Assembly: GCA_017452475.1 (NCBI GenBank)
Contig: JAFTMJ010000083.1
Coordinates: 1 to 47,126 of the forward strand
Direction of reading: 5' to 3'
DNA: 47,126 bases
From: Clostridia bacterium
GTDB taxonomy: Bacteria > Bacillota > Clostridia > Oscillospirales > CAG-272
Within the stretch, counting starts at the first letter, position 1, and each line of letters opens with the position of its first letter. The notes under the pieces were generated by a model. That model worked only from the letters and a program-made list of their open reading frames with translations, made no database searches and was not told the DNA's origin. The translations under genes were made by a program, and so were the position numbers. Shown here in pieces: positions 40,290 to 47,126 of the stretch.

Positions 40290-41207
40290 TTAATAAAGTG
40301 TTTTTGCGTATACGCCGTCATTATGGAGCTTTTGGAAAGCATCTTTAACCGCATACTTGTCTTCACCGTATGTAACACCAAACCATTTGTCATTGGTTGG
40401 CAAAATCTTAACAGATGCTTCGCCACTCTCAACAAGGTCACCAATTACGGTTGGAAGCAGGTACTCACCCTTAAGCTTATTAAGGTTAGGGTTAGACAAG
40501 AAGGTTACAAAGCCCTTTTCCAAAACATCGATAAAGTCAGGTGTCAAGCCCCACATATTCATTGAAACGTAGCAGTTTTCGTCAAGCTGATCAACTGTGC
40601 CGTCATCATTTGCAACGCCTGCGCTGTTTCCGTACTTAACAAGATTACCTGTTTCAACAACCTTTGTAAGGTAGTTGTTTTCGTCGTTTTCGCAAACTCC
40701 CCTTGTAACGCCGCCGTTGTCGCTAAGAGTGTTCTTAAGGATAAAGCCAGCCATACAGAAGTTATACTTCTTAACAGGAGCAGCCTCAGTTACCAAGAAC
40801 TCGTGGATAGACTTAAATGCTTCCTTGCCGTAGTAGTCATCAGCGTTGATAACCATAAACGGCTCATTTACTATACCCTTGCAGGAAAGAACAGCTTGAC
40901 CTGTGCCCCAAGGCTTCTTACGGTCAGGGTGGTTCTTAAAGCCCGCGGGAAGCGCCTCCATATCCTGATATGCATAAGCAACCTCACAAATGCCCTCAAT
41001 CTTGTTGCCAACAACCTCCTTAAAGTAGTCCTCCATCTCACGTCTGATGATGAAAACCACCTTATTGAAGCCTGCCTCAATAGCATCGTGAATTGAATAT
41101 TCCATAATTACTTCGCCGTTTGGACCAAGTGGCTCAAGCTGCTTAATACCGCCGCCAAAGCGTGAGCCAATACCGGCTGCCATAATAACAAGTGTTGTCT
41201 TTTTCAT
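40290..41207 (-). CDS. Sugar-phosphate nucleotidyltransferase family protein
   Basis: 305 residues from the ATG at 41207, which has GAGG eight bases upstream; the ATG at 41213 is too close to that site. The GT-A type nucleotide-binding motif is MAAGIGSRFGGGIKQLEPLG, followed by GTGQAVLSC and the metal-binding VINADDYYG. These proteins make nucleotide sugars, but a related group (with KQ and long C-terminus) is uncharacterised. It follows fucI by 20 bp, so a role in fucose or fucose-linked metabolism, such as GDP- or UDP-sugar formation, is possible. Confidence 0.82.
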   Translation of the reverse strand: MKKTTLVIMAAGIGSRFGGGIKQLEPLGPNGEVIMEYSIHDAIEAGFNKVVFIIRREMEDYFKEVVGNKIEGICEVAYAYQDMEALPAGFKNHPDRKKPWGTGQAVLSCKGIVNEPFMVINADDYYGKEAFKSIHEFLVTEAAPVKKYNFCMAGFILKNTLSDNGGVTRGVCENDENNYLTKVVETGNLVKYGNSAGVANDDGTVDQLDENCYVSMNMWGLTPDFIDVLEKGFVTFLSNPNLNKLKGEYLLPTVIGDLVESGEASVKILPTNDKWFGVTYGEDKYAVKDAFQKLHNDGVYAKTLY

Positions 41208-41227
41208 TGCCATAACCTCAACTAAAA

Positions 41228-43021
41228 TTATTTGTACATAGGACCGTAGTTTGCGCAAGCGCGGTAGTCCTGACCCTCTTTATCCATGCCAAACGCATTC
41301 CAAGCCGCAGGACGGAAAATCTTGTCCTCGGGAACGTTATGCATACAAACAGGAATTCTCAAAATCGAGCAAAGTGTGATAAGGTCAGCACCTATATGAC
41401 CGTAGCTGATTGCACCGTGGTTAGCGCCCCAGTTATTCATCACATCATAAGCTGTCTTAAATGCGCCCTCGCCTGTAACCCTTGGCGCAAACCAAGTGCA
41501 AGGCCATGTATAGTCTGTTCTCTTCCAAAGTGTGTCGGAAACATCCTCGGGCAAGCCAACTGTCCAACCCTCTGCAATTTGAAGAACAGGACCAAGACCC
41601 TTAACAAGGTTAAGCCTAATCATTGTAGCAGGCATTTCATCCTTTGTTTCAAATCTTGAAGAATATCCGCCGCCACGGAAGTAGCCAAGGTCAGCAAAGT
41701 TCCATGTAGTGTTCTTCATAATATTCTTCTGGTCTTCCTCTGTAACCTCATACCAAGGCTTCATAACAGCATTGCCGTTTTCATCCTTCGCAGCGCCGTT
41801 AGCGTCAAGACAGCAAGCACCGGAGTTGATCAAGTGGATAAATCCGCCTGCTTCCTTTGCAACGCCCTCAACATCATAGCCCGTAGCCTTCTTAACAGCC
41901 TCGGGGCTCCAATAGGTTCTAACGTCTGCAAACATCTGAGGTCTGTTTGTAAGGAGCTTCATAAAGAGCATACCAAGACCGTTTAGCACGTCATTTTCCG
42001 TTGCCAAAACATATGGCTCTCTTGCGCCGTTCCAGTCAAAGGAGGTATTGAGCATAGATTCTGGGAAGTCGCAGTTTGGATAGAAGTCTGTCCACTGTCT
42101 CTGTCCCTGGAAGCCTGCCGCAATTGCGTTGTGGCCAACCATTTCCTCCTCACAGCCCTCGGGAAGGTTCTTATTGCCGTTCATCAAGTCCTTGATGATA
42201 CACATCATCTTAACAACGAACTCCCACTGAGCATCCTTTTCTTCTCTTGTCTTCTGCATATTTTCAGGGTTCTTATCAAAGCCCTCAATGCAATTAGCCT
42301 TTACCCAAGCCATAGCCTTGTCAAACTCTGCCTTGTCGTAAATGCCCTCTGTCATTCGTCTGATAATTTCAACCTCGTCAACAGACTCAACTCTCATACC
42401 GAGATATTCCTCGATAAATGCAGGGTCGATGATGGAGCCGCCAATACCCATACAAATCGAGCCGATTTGGAGATAAGACTTACCTCTCATAGTAGCAGCG
42501 GCTACCGCAGCTCTACCAAATCTGAGGAGCTTTTCCTGTACGTCAGCAGGAATAGATGTATCTGTTGCATCCTGTACATCGTGACCGTAAATACCAAATG
42601 CAGGAAGTCCCTTTTGTGCGTGGGAAGCCAATACCGCCGCAAGGTATACAGCGCCGGGTCTTTCAGTACCGTTGAAGCCCCAAACGCCCTTTATAGTCAT
42701 TGGGTCCATATCCATAGTTTCAGAGCCGTAGCACCAGCAAGGTGTAACTGTCAAGGTAATGTCAACACCCTCTTTTTTAAACTTGGATGCACAAGCTGCA
42801 GCCTCTGCAACTCTACCGATAGTAGTATCGGCAATAACAACCTTTACAGGCTCGCCGTTTGAATACTTAAGGTTTTCCTCAAAGAGCTTTGCAGCTGCCT
42901 TTGCCATATTCATTGTTTGAACCTCAAGTGATTCTCTTACCTTAAGCGGTCCACGTCTACCGTCGATGGTGGGTCTGATACCGATTACAGGATAATCGCC
43001 AATTAATCTGTTTTCTGCCAT
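41228..43021 (-). CDS. fucI: L-fucose isomerase
   Basis: 597 residues from the ATG at 43021, preceded by AAGGGGAT. Begins [27 protein letters not shown], the L-fucose/D-arabinose isomerase start, with conserved [34 protein letters not shown], and the [19 protein letters not shown] end region. Mn-dependent conversion of L-fucose to L-fuculose in the cytoplasm. No fuculokinase, aldolase or permease is in the window. Co-transcribed with the nucleotidyltransferase from the promoter at 43059-43087. Confidence 0.96.
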   Translation of the reverse strand: MAENRLIGDYPVIGIRPTIDGRRGPLKVRESLEVQTMNMAKAAAKLFEENLKYSNGEPVKVVIADTTIGRVAEAAACASKFKKEGVDITLTVTPCWCYGSETMDMDPMTIKGVWGFNGTERPGAVYLAAVLASHAQKGLPAFGIYGHDVQDATDTSIPADVQEKLLRFGRAAVAAATMRGKSYLQIGSICMGIGGSIIDPAFIEEYLGMRVESVDEVEIIRRMTEGIYDKAEFDKAMAWVKANCIEGFDKNPENMQKTREEKDAQWEFVVKMMCIIKDLMNGNKNLPEGCEEEMVGHNAIAAGFQGQRQWTDFYPNCDFPESMLNTSFDWNGAREPYVLATENDVLNGLGMLFMKLLTNRPQMFADVRTYWSPEAVKKATGYDVEGVAKEAGGFIHLINSGACCLDANGAAKDENGNAVMKPWYEVTEEDQKNIMKNTTWNFADLGYFRGGGYSSRFETKDEMPATMIRLNLVKGLGPVLQIAEGWTVGLPEDVSDTLWKRTDYTWPCTWFAPRVTGEGAFKTAYDVMNNWGANHGAISYGHIGADLITLCSILRIPVCMHNVPEDKIFRPAAWNAFGMDKEGQDYRACANYGPMYK

Positions 43022-43058
43022 TTTGTAAATCCCCTTTATGAATTTATTTTTCAGTATA

Positions 43059-43087
43059 ATTATAATATTTAATTCGCCTAAAATCAA
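43059..43087 (-). promoter_or_regulatory. SigA promoter of fucI
   Basis: Minus strand TTGATT (43082-43087), 17-bp spacer, TATAAT (43059-43064), 38 bp before the start codon. No clear operator palindrome beside it. Confidence 0.75.
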
Positions 43088-43116
43088 GGCTTAACAAAAA
43101 TTTTTTTGCGTTTTTT

Positions 43117-43857
43117 CTAATTTTCGAAATATTTTATTGCAAAATCTATATCGGTGGGTCCGTGCGGGTGATGGTCAACCCCCACTTTTTTGTCAAGATA
43201 CAACAAATTTTCAAGCCCTGCCGCCTTATATGCCCTTTCTATCGCTATACCGTTTTCCTCGTAGGGCACCGTTTTATCACTGTCACCATATGCCATATAA
43301 ATTTTGATTTTGTTCTTTATCAGCTTATCAAGCTTATTGTACGGATGACCGTCAAAGGCTAAAAGGTCGCTCTTTTTCATCCCCCAAGCACCCTCAAACT
43401 CCTGCCACATACCATCGTGCACATCGGGAGCGTTGCCAAGCCTTGCAGGACAGCTGAGAAAGCTTACCACAGGTGCATCAATATACAAGCCGTGTATATG
43501 CTCAGGGCTTTTTGCGGCAATAAGAATAGACATCATACCTCCACAGCTCATGCCAAGGGTAATGACTTTATTTGAAATGCCAAGCTCCTTAGAAGCATAA
43601 TCAATAAATTCAATTTGGTCATCAATTTCGGAGTCGGTGCCCCAACGGTTGCGGTTCTCCAAGAAAATCAAGGTATATCCGCGCCTTACAAACTCATTTT
43701 GCAAATTGGGAAAAGCACTGAAATATTCCGTTTTAAACACGGTCTTTCGGTTTCTTTTGCTCTCATCCTCAAGCATTAGGGCAATTGCCTTTTTCCCCTT
43801 AAAGCCAAACTCCAAATGGAGTAAACCGTCATATCTGTATTCAGCTAAAATATCCAT
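43117..43857 (-). CDS. Alpha/beta-hydrolase (dienelactone hydrolase/esterase type)
   Basis: 246 residues. Nucleophile elbow GMSCGG (about 144-149), with oxyanion and acid candidates near YGDSDKTVPY (about 201-210) and final histidine in DHHPHGP (about 232-238), giving a full Ser-Asp-His triad. No signal peptide. A cytoplasmic esterase, possibly deacetylating sugars in the adjacent glycan pathways; substrate unknown. Confidence 0.82.
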   Translation of the reverse strand: MDILAEYRYDGLLHLEFGFKGKKAIALMLEDESKRNRKTVFKTEYFSAFPNLQNEFVRRGYTLIFLENRNRWGTDSEIDDQIEFIDYASKELGISNKVITLGMSCGGMMSILIAAKSPEHIHGLYIDAPVVSFLSCPARLGNAPDVHDGMWQEFEGAWGMKKSDLLAFDGHPYNKLDKLIKNKIKIYMAYGDSDKTVPYEENGIAIERAYKAAGLENLLYLDKKVGVDHHPHGPTDIDFAIKYFEN

Positions 43858-43917
43858 ATTTTCACCTCGCTGCTTTTATATCTATATTTTACTATTTCCG
43901 TAGCCGCATGTCAATGA

Positions 43918-43943
43918 AAAAACCGCACATTTGTGCGGTTTTT
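43918..43943 (-). terminator. Terminator of thiT
   Basis: AAAACCGCAC / GTGCGGTTTT stem with a short loop, T-run on the minus strand. Confidence 0.85.
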
Positions 43944-43946
43944 ATC

Positions 43947-44546
43947 TTATTTTTCAGCTAAAAGCTTCTCTATTTGCTTTGATGAAAGTAAAAGCGCGGC
44001 AACTACAACGGTGATAATAAGCTCAGGAAGCATATATTGTCCGTTATATGCGAGGGAATAGATAAATTTGCCCATACCCTCAGGCGCCCACTGACCCCAA
44101 ATTACTATTCCTGTAATAAAGTGACACAGGAAACGGATGAAAATCAAAACGCCAAATGTTACGCACACCTTTACTATATTTATTTTGCCGTTTTCCTTCG
44201 GCTTTGCAAAGGCAGATAAGCCAAGAATAGCAAAGGGCACAACGTAGTCAAAAAGTACGCAAACAATTACAGCGCCTGCACCAACGCAGTAGATAAACAC
44301 ATTACCCTTGATAAGCGCCTGCAAAAGCTGGATAAACATATATACTGTTGAGGCGCCCATACCCCATTTGTATCCAAACTTCACACCAATAAACAATATT
44401 GGCAGCATGCTTGCAAGGGTTACCGAGCCGCCCATTGGCATTTCGTAAACCGGCAAAAATGAGAGGATTGTTGCCAAGGCGACAAATATACCGCATTGAC
44501 ACAGTGCATAAACATTGAGTTTTTTTGTTTCTTTCGTAACTGTCAT
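43947..44546 (-). CDS. thiT: ECF thiamine transporter S component ThiT
   Basis: 199 residues from the ATG at 44546, preceded by AAGGAGG; open frame further upstream is leader RNA. Six transmembrane helices over the full length and the ThiT motif MPMGGSVTLASMLPIL (about 36-51), whose residues line the thiamine site in lactococcal ThiT, followed by WGMGA. It binds thiamine and works with the shared ECF module encoded elsewhere. Controlled by the TPP riboswitch at 44620-44710. Confidence 0.93.
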   Translation of the reverse strand: MTVTKETKKLNVYALCQCGIFVALATILSFLPVYEMPMGGSVTLASMLPILFIGVKFGYKWGMGASTVYMFIQLLQALIKGNVFIYCVGAGAVIVCVLFDYVVPFAILGLSAFAKPKENGKINIVKVCVTFGVLIFIRFLCHFITGIVIWGQWAPEGMGKFIYSLAYNGQYMLPELIITVVVAALLLSSKQIEKLLAEK

Positions 44547-44568
44547 AAAGAAACCTCCTTGAAATAAA

Positions 44569-44602
44569 ATTTTACCGCACAGAAAAATATCCGTGCGGTA
44601 AA
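44569..44602 (-). terminator. Riboswitch-controlled terminator before thiT
   Basis: TTTACCGCAC / GTGCGGTAAA stem with a 12-nt loop followed on the minus strand by ATTTTATTTC, between the TPP aptamer and thiT. Expression platform that stops transcription when thiamine pyrophosphate is bound. Confidence 0.8.
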
Positions 44603-44619
44603 TATATCCCAAGTATGGT

Positions 44620-44710
44620 GAATAATATCTCCCTCCGACGGCATTATCCGTATCAGGTTAAAGGGTTTGAACAAATGTTCATCTCAGCCTTACAGCACCC
44701 CTGAATATTC
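44620..44710 (-). promoter_or_regulatory. TPP riboswitch aptamer
   Basis: Minus strand carries the THI-box consensus elements in order: AGGGGTGC, GGCTGAGATG, ACCCTTTAACCTGAT and GGATAATGCCG-CGGAGGGA, closed by the P1 ends GAATA/TATTC. It controls thiT by premature termination. Confidence 0.96.
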
Positions 44711-44741
44711 TTTTGTACGATGGCTTGATTATAGCACCACT

Positions 44742-45383
44742 TTAAAGCCTTGTCAAGTGGTTTTCAAAATTTTTTCTTGATGTATACAGAAGCAGAGTGC
44801 CGCTTTTAACGGAGATTTCCGCCTTTTCCCCAACAAACTCGTTACTAACGCCCAGTGGGACACGGTTTTCCAAGGTTGCATTTTCCAGGGTATAGAGCAA
44901 GCCCTTTTCACAAACTCCGCAAGCCTTATCGCCAAAGGAGAAAACGGATATTCTGCCGCCTGCATGCTTATCAAAGGTAACACCGCCGTTATGGATTGCA
45001 AAAAGTACATTTTCACCATCTACAAGGGCAATCTCTATTCCCTTTTCAGCATACTGTGCCACCAAAGAAATGTTGGCAACAGTATGGTCAAGCATACCGC
45101 CAATAGCACCGAAAACTACTATTTTTTTATAATCCTGCTCGCAGGCATATTTTATGGCAAGCGCACTATCGGTATCGTCCTTTTTTACAGGGTAAACAAG
45201 GGTGTTTTCACATTCGATTTTGCCTGTGTATGAGTCAAAATCTCCTATTGCCACATTTGGCTTTATGCCGTTTTCGACAAGTGTAAAATATCCTCTGTCA
45301 GCACCAATGACAAGATCGCCTTCCTTTAGTGAAAATTCAATATCACAATCTAATGCGCAAGCAATGTAACAGGTATTTTTCAT
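44742..45383 (-). CDS. thiN: Thiamine pyrophosphokinase
   Basis: 213 residues with GADRGYFTLVENGIKPNVAIGDFDS (about 28-52), PVKKDDTDSALAI (about 64-76) and GGMLDHTVANI, the TPK catalytic motifs. Transfers pyrophosphate from ATP to thiamine, making the ligand of the adjacent riboswitch. Its start overlaps the stop of the GH42 gene by four bases, so it is translated with the glycosidase and lies upstream of, not under, the riboswitch. Confidence 0.92.
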   Translation of the reverse strand: MKNTCYIACALDCDIEFSLKEGDLVIGADRGYFTLVENGIKPNVAIGDFDSYTGKIECENTLVYPVKKDDTDSALAIKYACEQDYKKIVVFGAIGGMLDHTVANISLVAQYAEKGIEIALVDGENVLFAIHNGGVTFDKHAGGRISVFSFGDKACGVCEKGLLYTLENATLENRVPLGVSNEFVGEKAEISVKSGTLLLYTSRKNFENHLTRL

Positions 45384-47126
45384 ATTTCCTTCAAAATGTA
45401 TGCATCGTATGGCTTCATTTCCACTCTGCCGCTGATTTTCTTGTCAGAAAGCACATCATAATATTCCTTGTCAAGAACGATATATCCGTCCTTACCCTCA
45501 ATTTCGATTGCTATTATGCCGTTTTCTTCTCCGTATCGCTTTGTCAAGTCGATATTCTCCGATGCCTCAAGAGTAGGAGCCATATCAACAAGCCTTAATA
45601 AGGATTTCTTGTCAATGGCAGAGCCAAGAATAATAACCTGACCCTTTCCAACCTTGCGCTTAGCGATGGCGGTCAAATTCTCAAGCTCGTCGCTTTCGTA
45701 GGTTGCCAAGCTTTCAGCATCTATTACCTCATACGCGTCTGTGCCAAGATTTAGCATAACCTCTTCTCCGTTATCATTCCACTTGGCAGTGATATTTTTG
45801 TCCTGGATAGGCAGCTGATACTTGGTGTATACTCCGCAAAGCTCCTCTAAGAAGGAATATGGCTTGTCAGTGTATTTTGAAGCGCACTCTGTCATTATAT
45901 CGGTGTGAGGTCCCACAATCCAAGTTCCGCCGTTCTTTATCCACTCTACAATTCTTGTTTCAAATCCGTCACGGGCAGCATTCGGAAGGAATGGGGATAC
46001 AATAACCTCATATTCGCTCAAGTCCTTGTCTGTTTCAATTACGTCTATATTGTAATGTCTGAAATAATTATGACAAAGATCGATATATTTTGCCCTAACA
46101 TCTTTATCAAACTCAGCAACAAGAGGCGCCCAGAAGAAAATTTTAACGGAATTTGAGGAATAAGTCATAGCAATTTTAGACTTAACCTTTGAGCCTGCCA
46201 AAAAATCTTCCGCCTTTTCCAAGGTAGCTCTCAGCTTCTTCACTCCCCGTGAGGCAGGATTTGGTCTGCCGCTTGAATTCAGTAACGCGCCGTGACCCAA
46301 TTCGTGACCGTTTGGATGGGAACGGAATAGCCAATACAAATTCATTTCAGAGCCGTGAGCAACAGATAAAAGGGAATTTACGTAGCTATAACCGTTTGGA
46401 CGGTAGCCGTTATAAGCGGCAATGGAGCCGTTCCAGCCGAGCAAGGTTTCCGTTACCCAGAAGGGCTTATCCTTAAGGGTGCGATAAAAATCATAATTGA
46501 AAAGTGAACGGTAAAGGTTATCCGTGGTATGATAATGGTTATGCTGAACCACATCAAGCTTTTTGTTCATTTTATTGTAGCTTAAGTAGTTATCAATCAT
46601 CATATCAGTGCCGATGGGCGCCTTGGTGAACTCTCTCATAGCTTCAGCTTGCTCGTGAACATAAGAGCAAATAAGCACCTCGTTGAACTCTACCCACTCT
46701 ACAACAAGGCTTGGATTTTCCCACGCCCACAGCACAGGCGGCTCTATCTGTTCAAAGGAGGTATAGTCAAGTGACCAGCGATATGTTCCCCACGCCCTGT
46801 TCAAAGCAGCTATATCACCCTTATATTTGTTTTTTAAATGCTTTCTAAAGTTATTCTTACACTTTTCACAGTAGCAGCCGTGGTCATACGGATGTACCTC
46901 GTTGTCAATCTGCCAACCGATAATGCCGGGGTGATTTCCAAATGCTTTCGCCATTTCTCTTGCGATTTTAGCATTTAGTTCTCTCATTCCCTCATGAGAC
47001 TTGCAAGGATGAACTCTTGCATGTACCTTTTCTTGGTATTCGATATAGTCCTTTGATTTAACGCGCATAGCGTCAGGATATTTTTCAAACACCCATCTTG
47101 GCGGTGTGCAGGACGGTGTACACATA
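45380..47126 (-). CDS. GH42 beta-galactosidase, N-terminus cut by window edge
   Basis: About 581 residues are visible; the N-terminal part (roughly the first 80-100 residues) lies beyond 47126. The catalytic TIM-barrel shows IIGWQIDNEVH with the acid/base Glu, the zinc-binding HGCYCEKC following, and FWVTETLLGWNG with the nucleophile Glu. The middle part is the GH42 trimerisation domain (VSPFLPNAARDGFE), then a small C-terminal beta domain. Releases galactose from short beta-galactosides in the cytoplasm. Unusual for being translationally coupled to thiN. Confidence 0.9.
   Translation of the reverse strand, partial: MCTPSCTPPRWVFEKYPDAMRVKSKDYIEYQEKVHARVHPCKSHEGMRELNAKIAREMAKAFGNHPGIIGWQIDNEVHPYDHGCYCEKCKNNFRKHLKNKYKGDIAALNRAWGTYRWSLDYTSFEQIEPPVLWAWENPSLVVEWVEFNEVLICSYVHEQAEAMREFTKAPIGTDMMIDNYLSYNKMNKKLDVVQHNHYHTTDNLYRSLFNYDFYRTLKDKPFWVTETLLGWNGSIAAYNGYRPNGYSYVNSLLSVAHGSEMNLYWLFRSHPNGHELGHGALLNSSGRPNPASRGVKKLRATLEKAEDFLAGSKVKSKIAMTYSSNSVKIFFWAPLVAEFDKDVRAKYIDLCHNYFRHYNIDVIETDKDLSEYEVIVSPFLPNAARDGFETRIVEWIKNGGTWIVGPHTDIMTECASKYTDKPYSFLEELCGVYTKYQLPIQDKNITAKWNDNGEEVMLNLGTDAYEVIDAESLATYESDELENLTAIAKRKVGKGQVIILGSAIDKKSLLRLVDMAPTLEASENIDLTKRYGEENGIIAIEIEGKDGYIVLDKEYYDVLSDKKISGRVEMKPYDAYILKEI

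Noticed and set aside
39773..40444. 223-residue version of the DUF2383-like gene
   Set aside because: The first 80 residues overlap the nucleotidyltransferase gene and its terminator; the ATG at 40201 has a good ribosome-binding site.
42131..42862. 243-residue plus-strand ORF
   Set aside because: Antisense of fucI, whose sequence is unmistakable.

Overview
The window comes from a low-GC, endospore-forming member of the Clostridia, most like uncultured gut Oscillospirales/Eubacteriales. This is inferred from family content: the YabP/YabQ/RqcP/SpoVB sporulation cluster, HemZ, CdaA-CdaR, ThiT with a TPP riboswitch, DUF1540, VTC+DUF4956, and host-glycan enzymes (GH42, a GH151-like fucosidase, L-fucose isomerase). 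No 16S or other species marker is present.

Layout. 1-140: the start of an IS transposase, running off the left edge, and its end hairpin. 159-2975: a two-gene operon of a membrane-anchored McrB-like AAA+ ATPase and a DUF2357/McrC-like partner. 3082-3428: a 107-bp direct repeat carrying 3' fragments of a tRNA-Pro gene and its terminator. 3397-10391: a complete-looking filamentous-phage (inovirus) prophage integrated in tRNA-Pro(GGG), bounded by a 48-bp att repeat and about 6.95 kb when circular. Its lysogeny module (repressor plus a truncated, HUH-defective Rep paralogue) is on the minus strand. Its virion, assembly, replication and integration genes are on the plus strand behind one strong promoter studded with three operator copies.

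10347-27747: ordinary chromosome. It holds tRNA-Pro, DUF1540, hup-rqcP-yabP-yabQ, hemZ-udk-spoVB, cdaA-cdaR-FAD protein-recJ-rel, rpmB, a MutS-like ATPase and a DUF2974 lipase-like gene. The cdaA operon brings c-di-AMP and (p)ppGpp synthesis together in one transcription unit.

27913-34571: VTC/DUF4956 pair, a small 61-residue peptide and a 1534-residue repetitive secreted protein, with a hairpin cluster between the two groups. 34790-35670: a dispersed hairpin-repeat family enclosing a DUF559 endonuclease gene whose translation start signals lie in one repeat copy. 35674-47126: fucose and galactoside glycan use (GH151-like, FucI, sugar nucleotidyltransferase, GH42), an SDR, a repeat-containing surface protein, an alpha/beta hydrolase, and thiamine genes (thiN, TPP riboswitch, thiT).

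The most interesting system is the inoprophage. The encoded lysogeny module seems to pair a classical repressor with a catalytically broken copy of the phage's own replication initiator, suggesting a replication-interference or superinfection-immunity device. All family names are from memory of conserved motifs; no database search was run.
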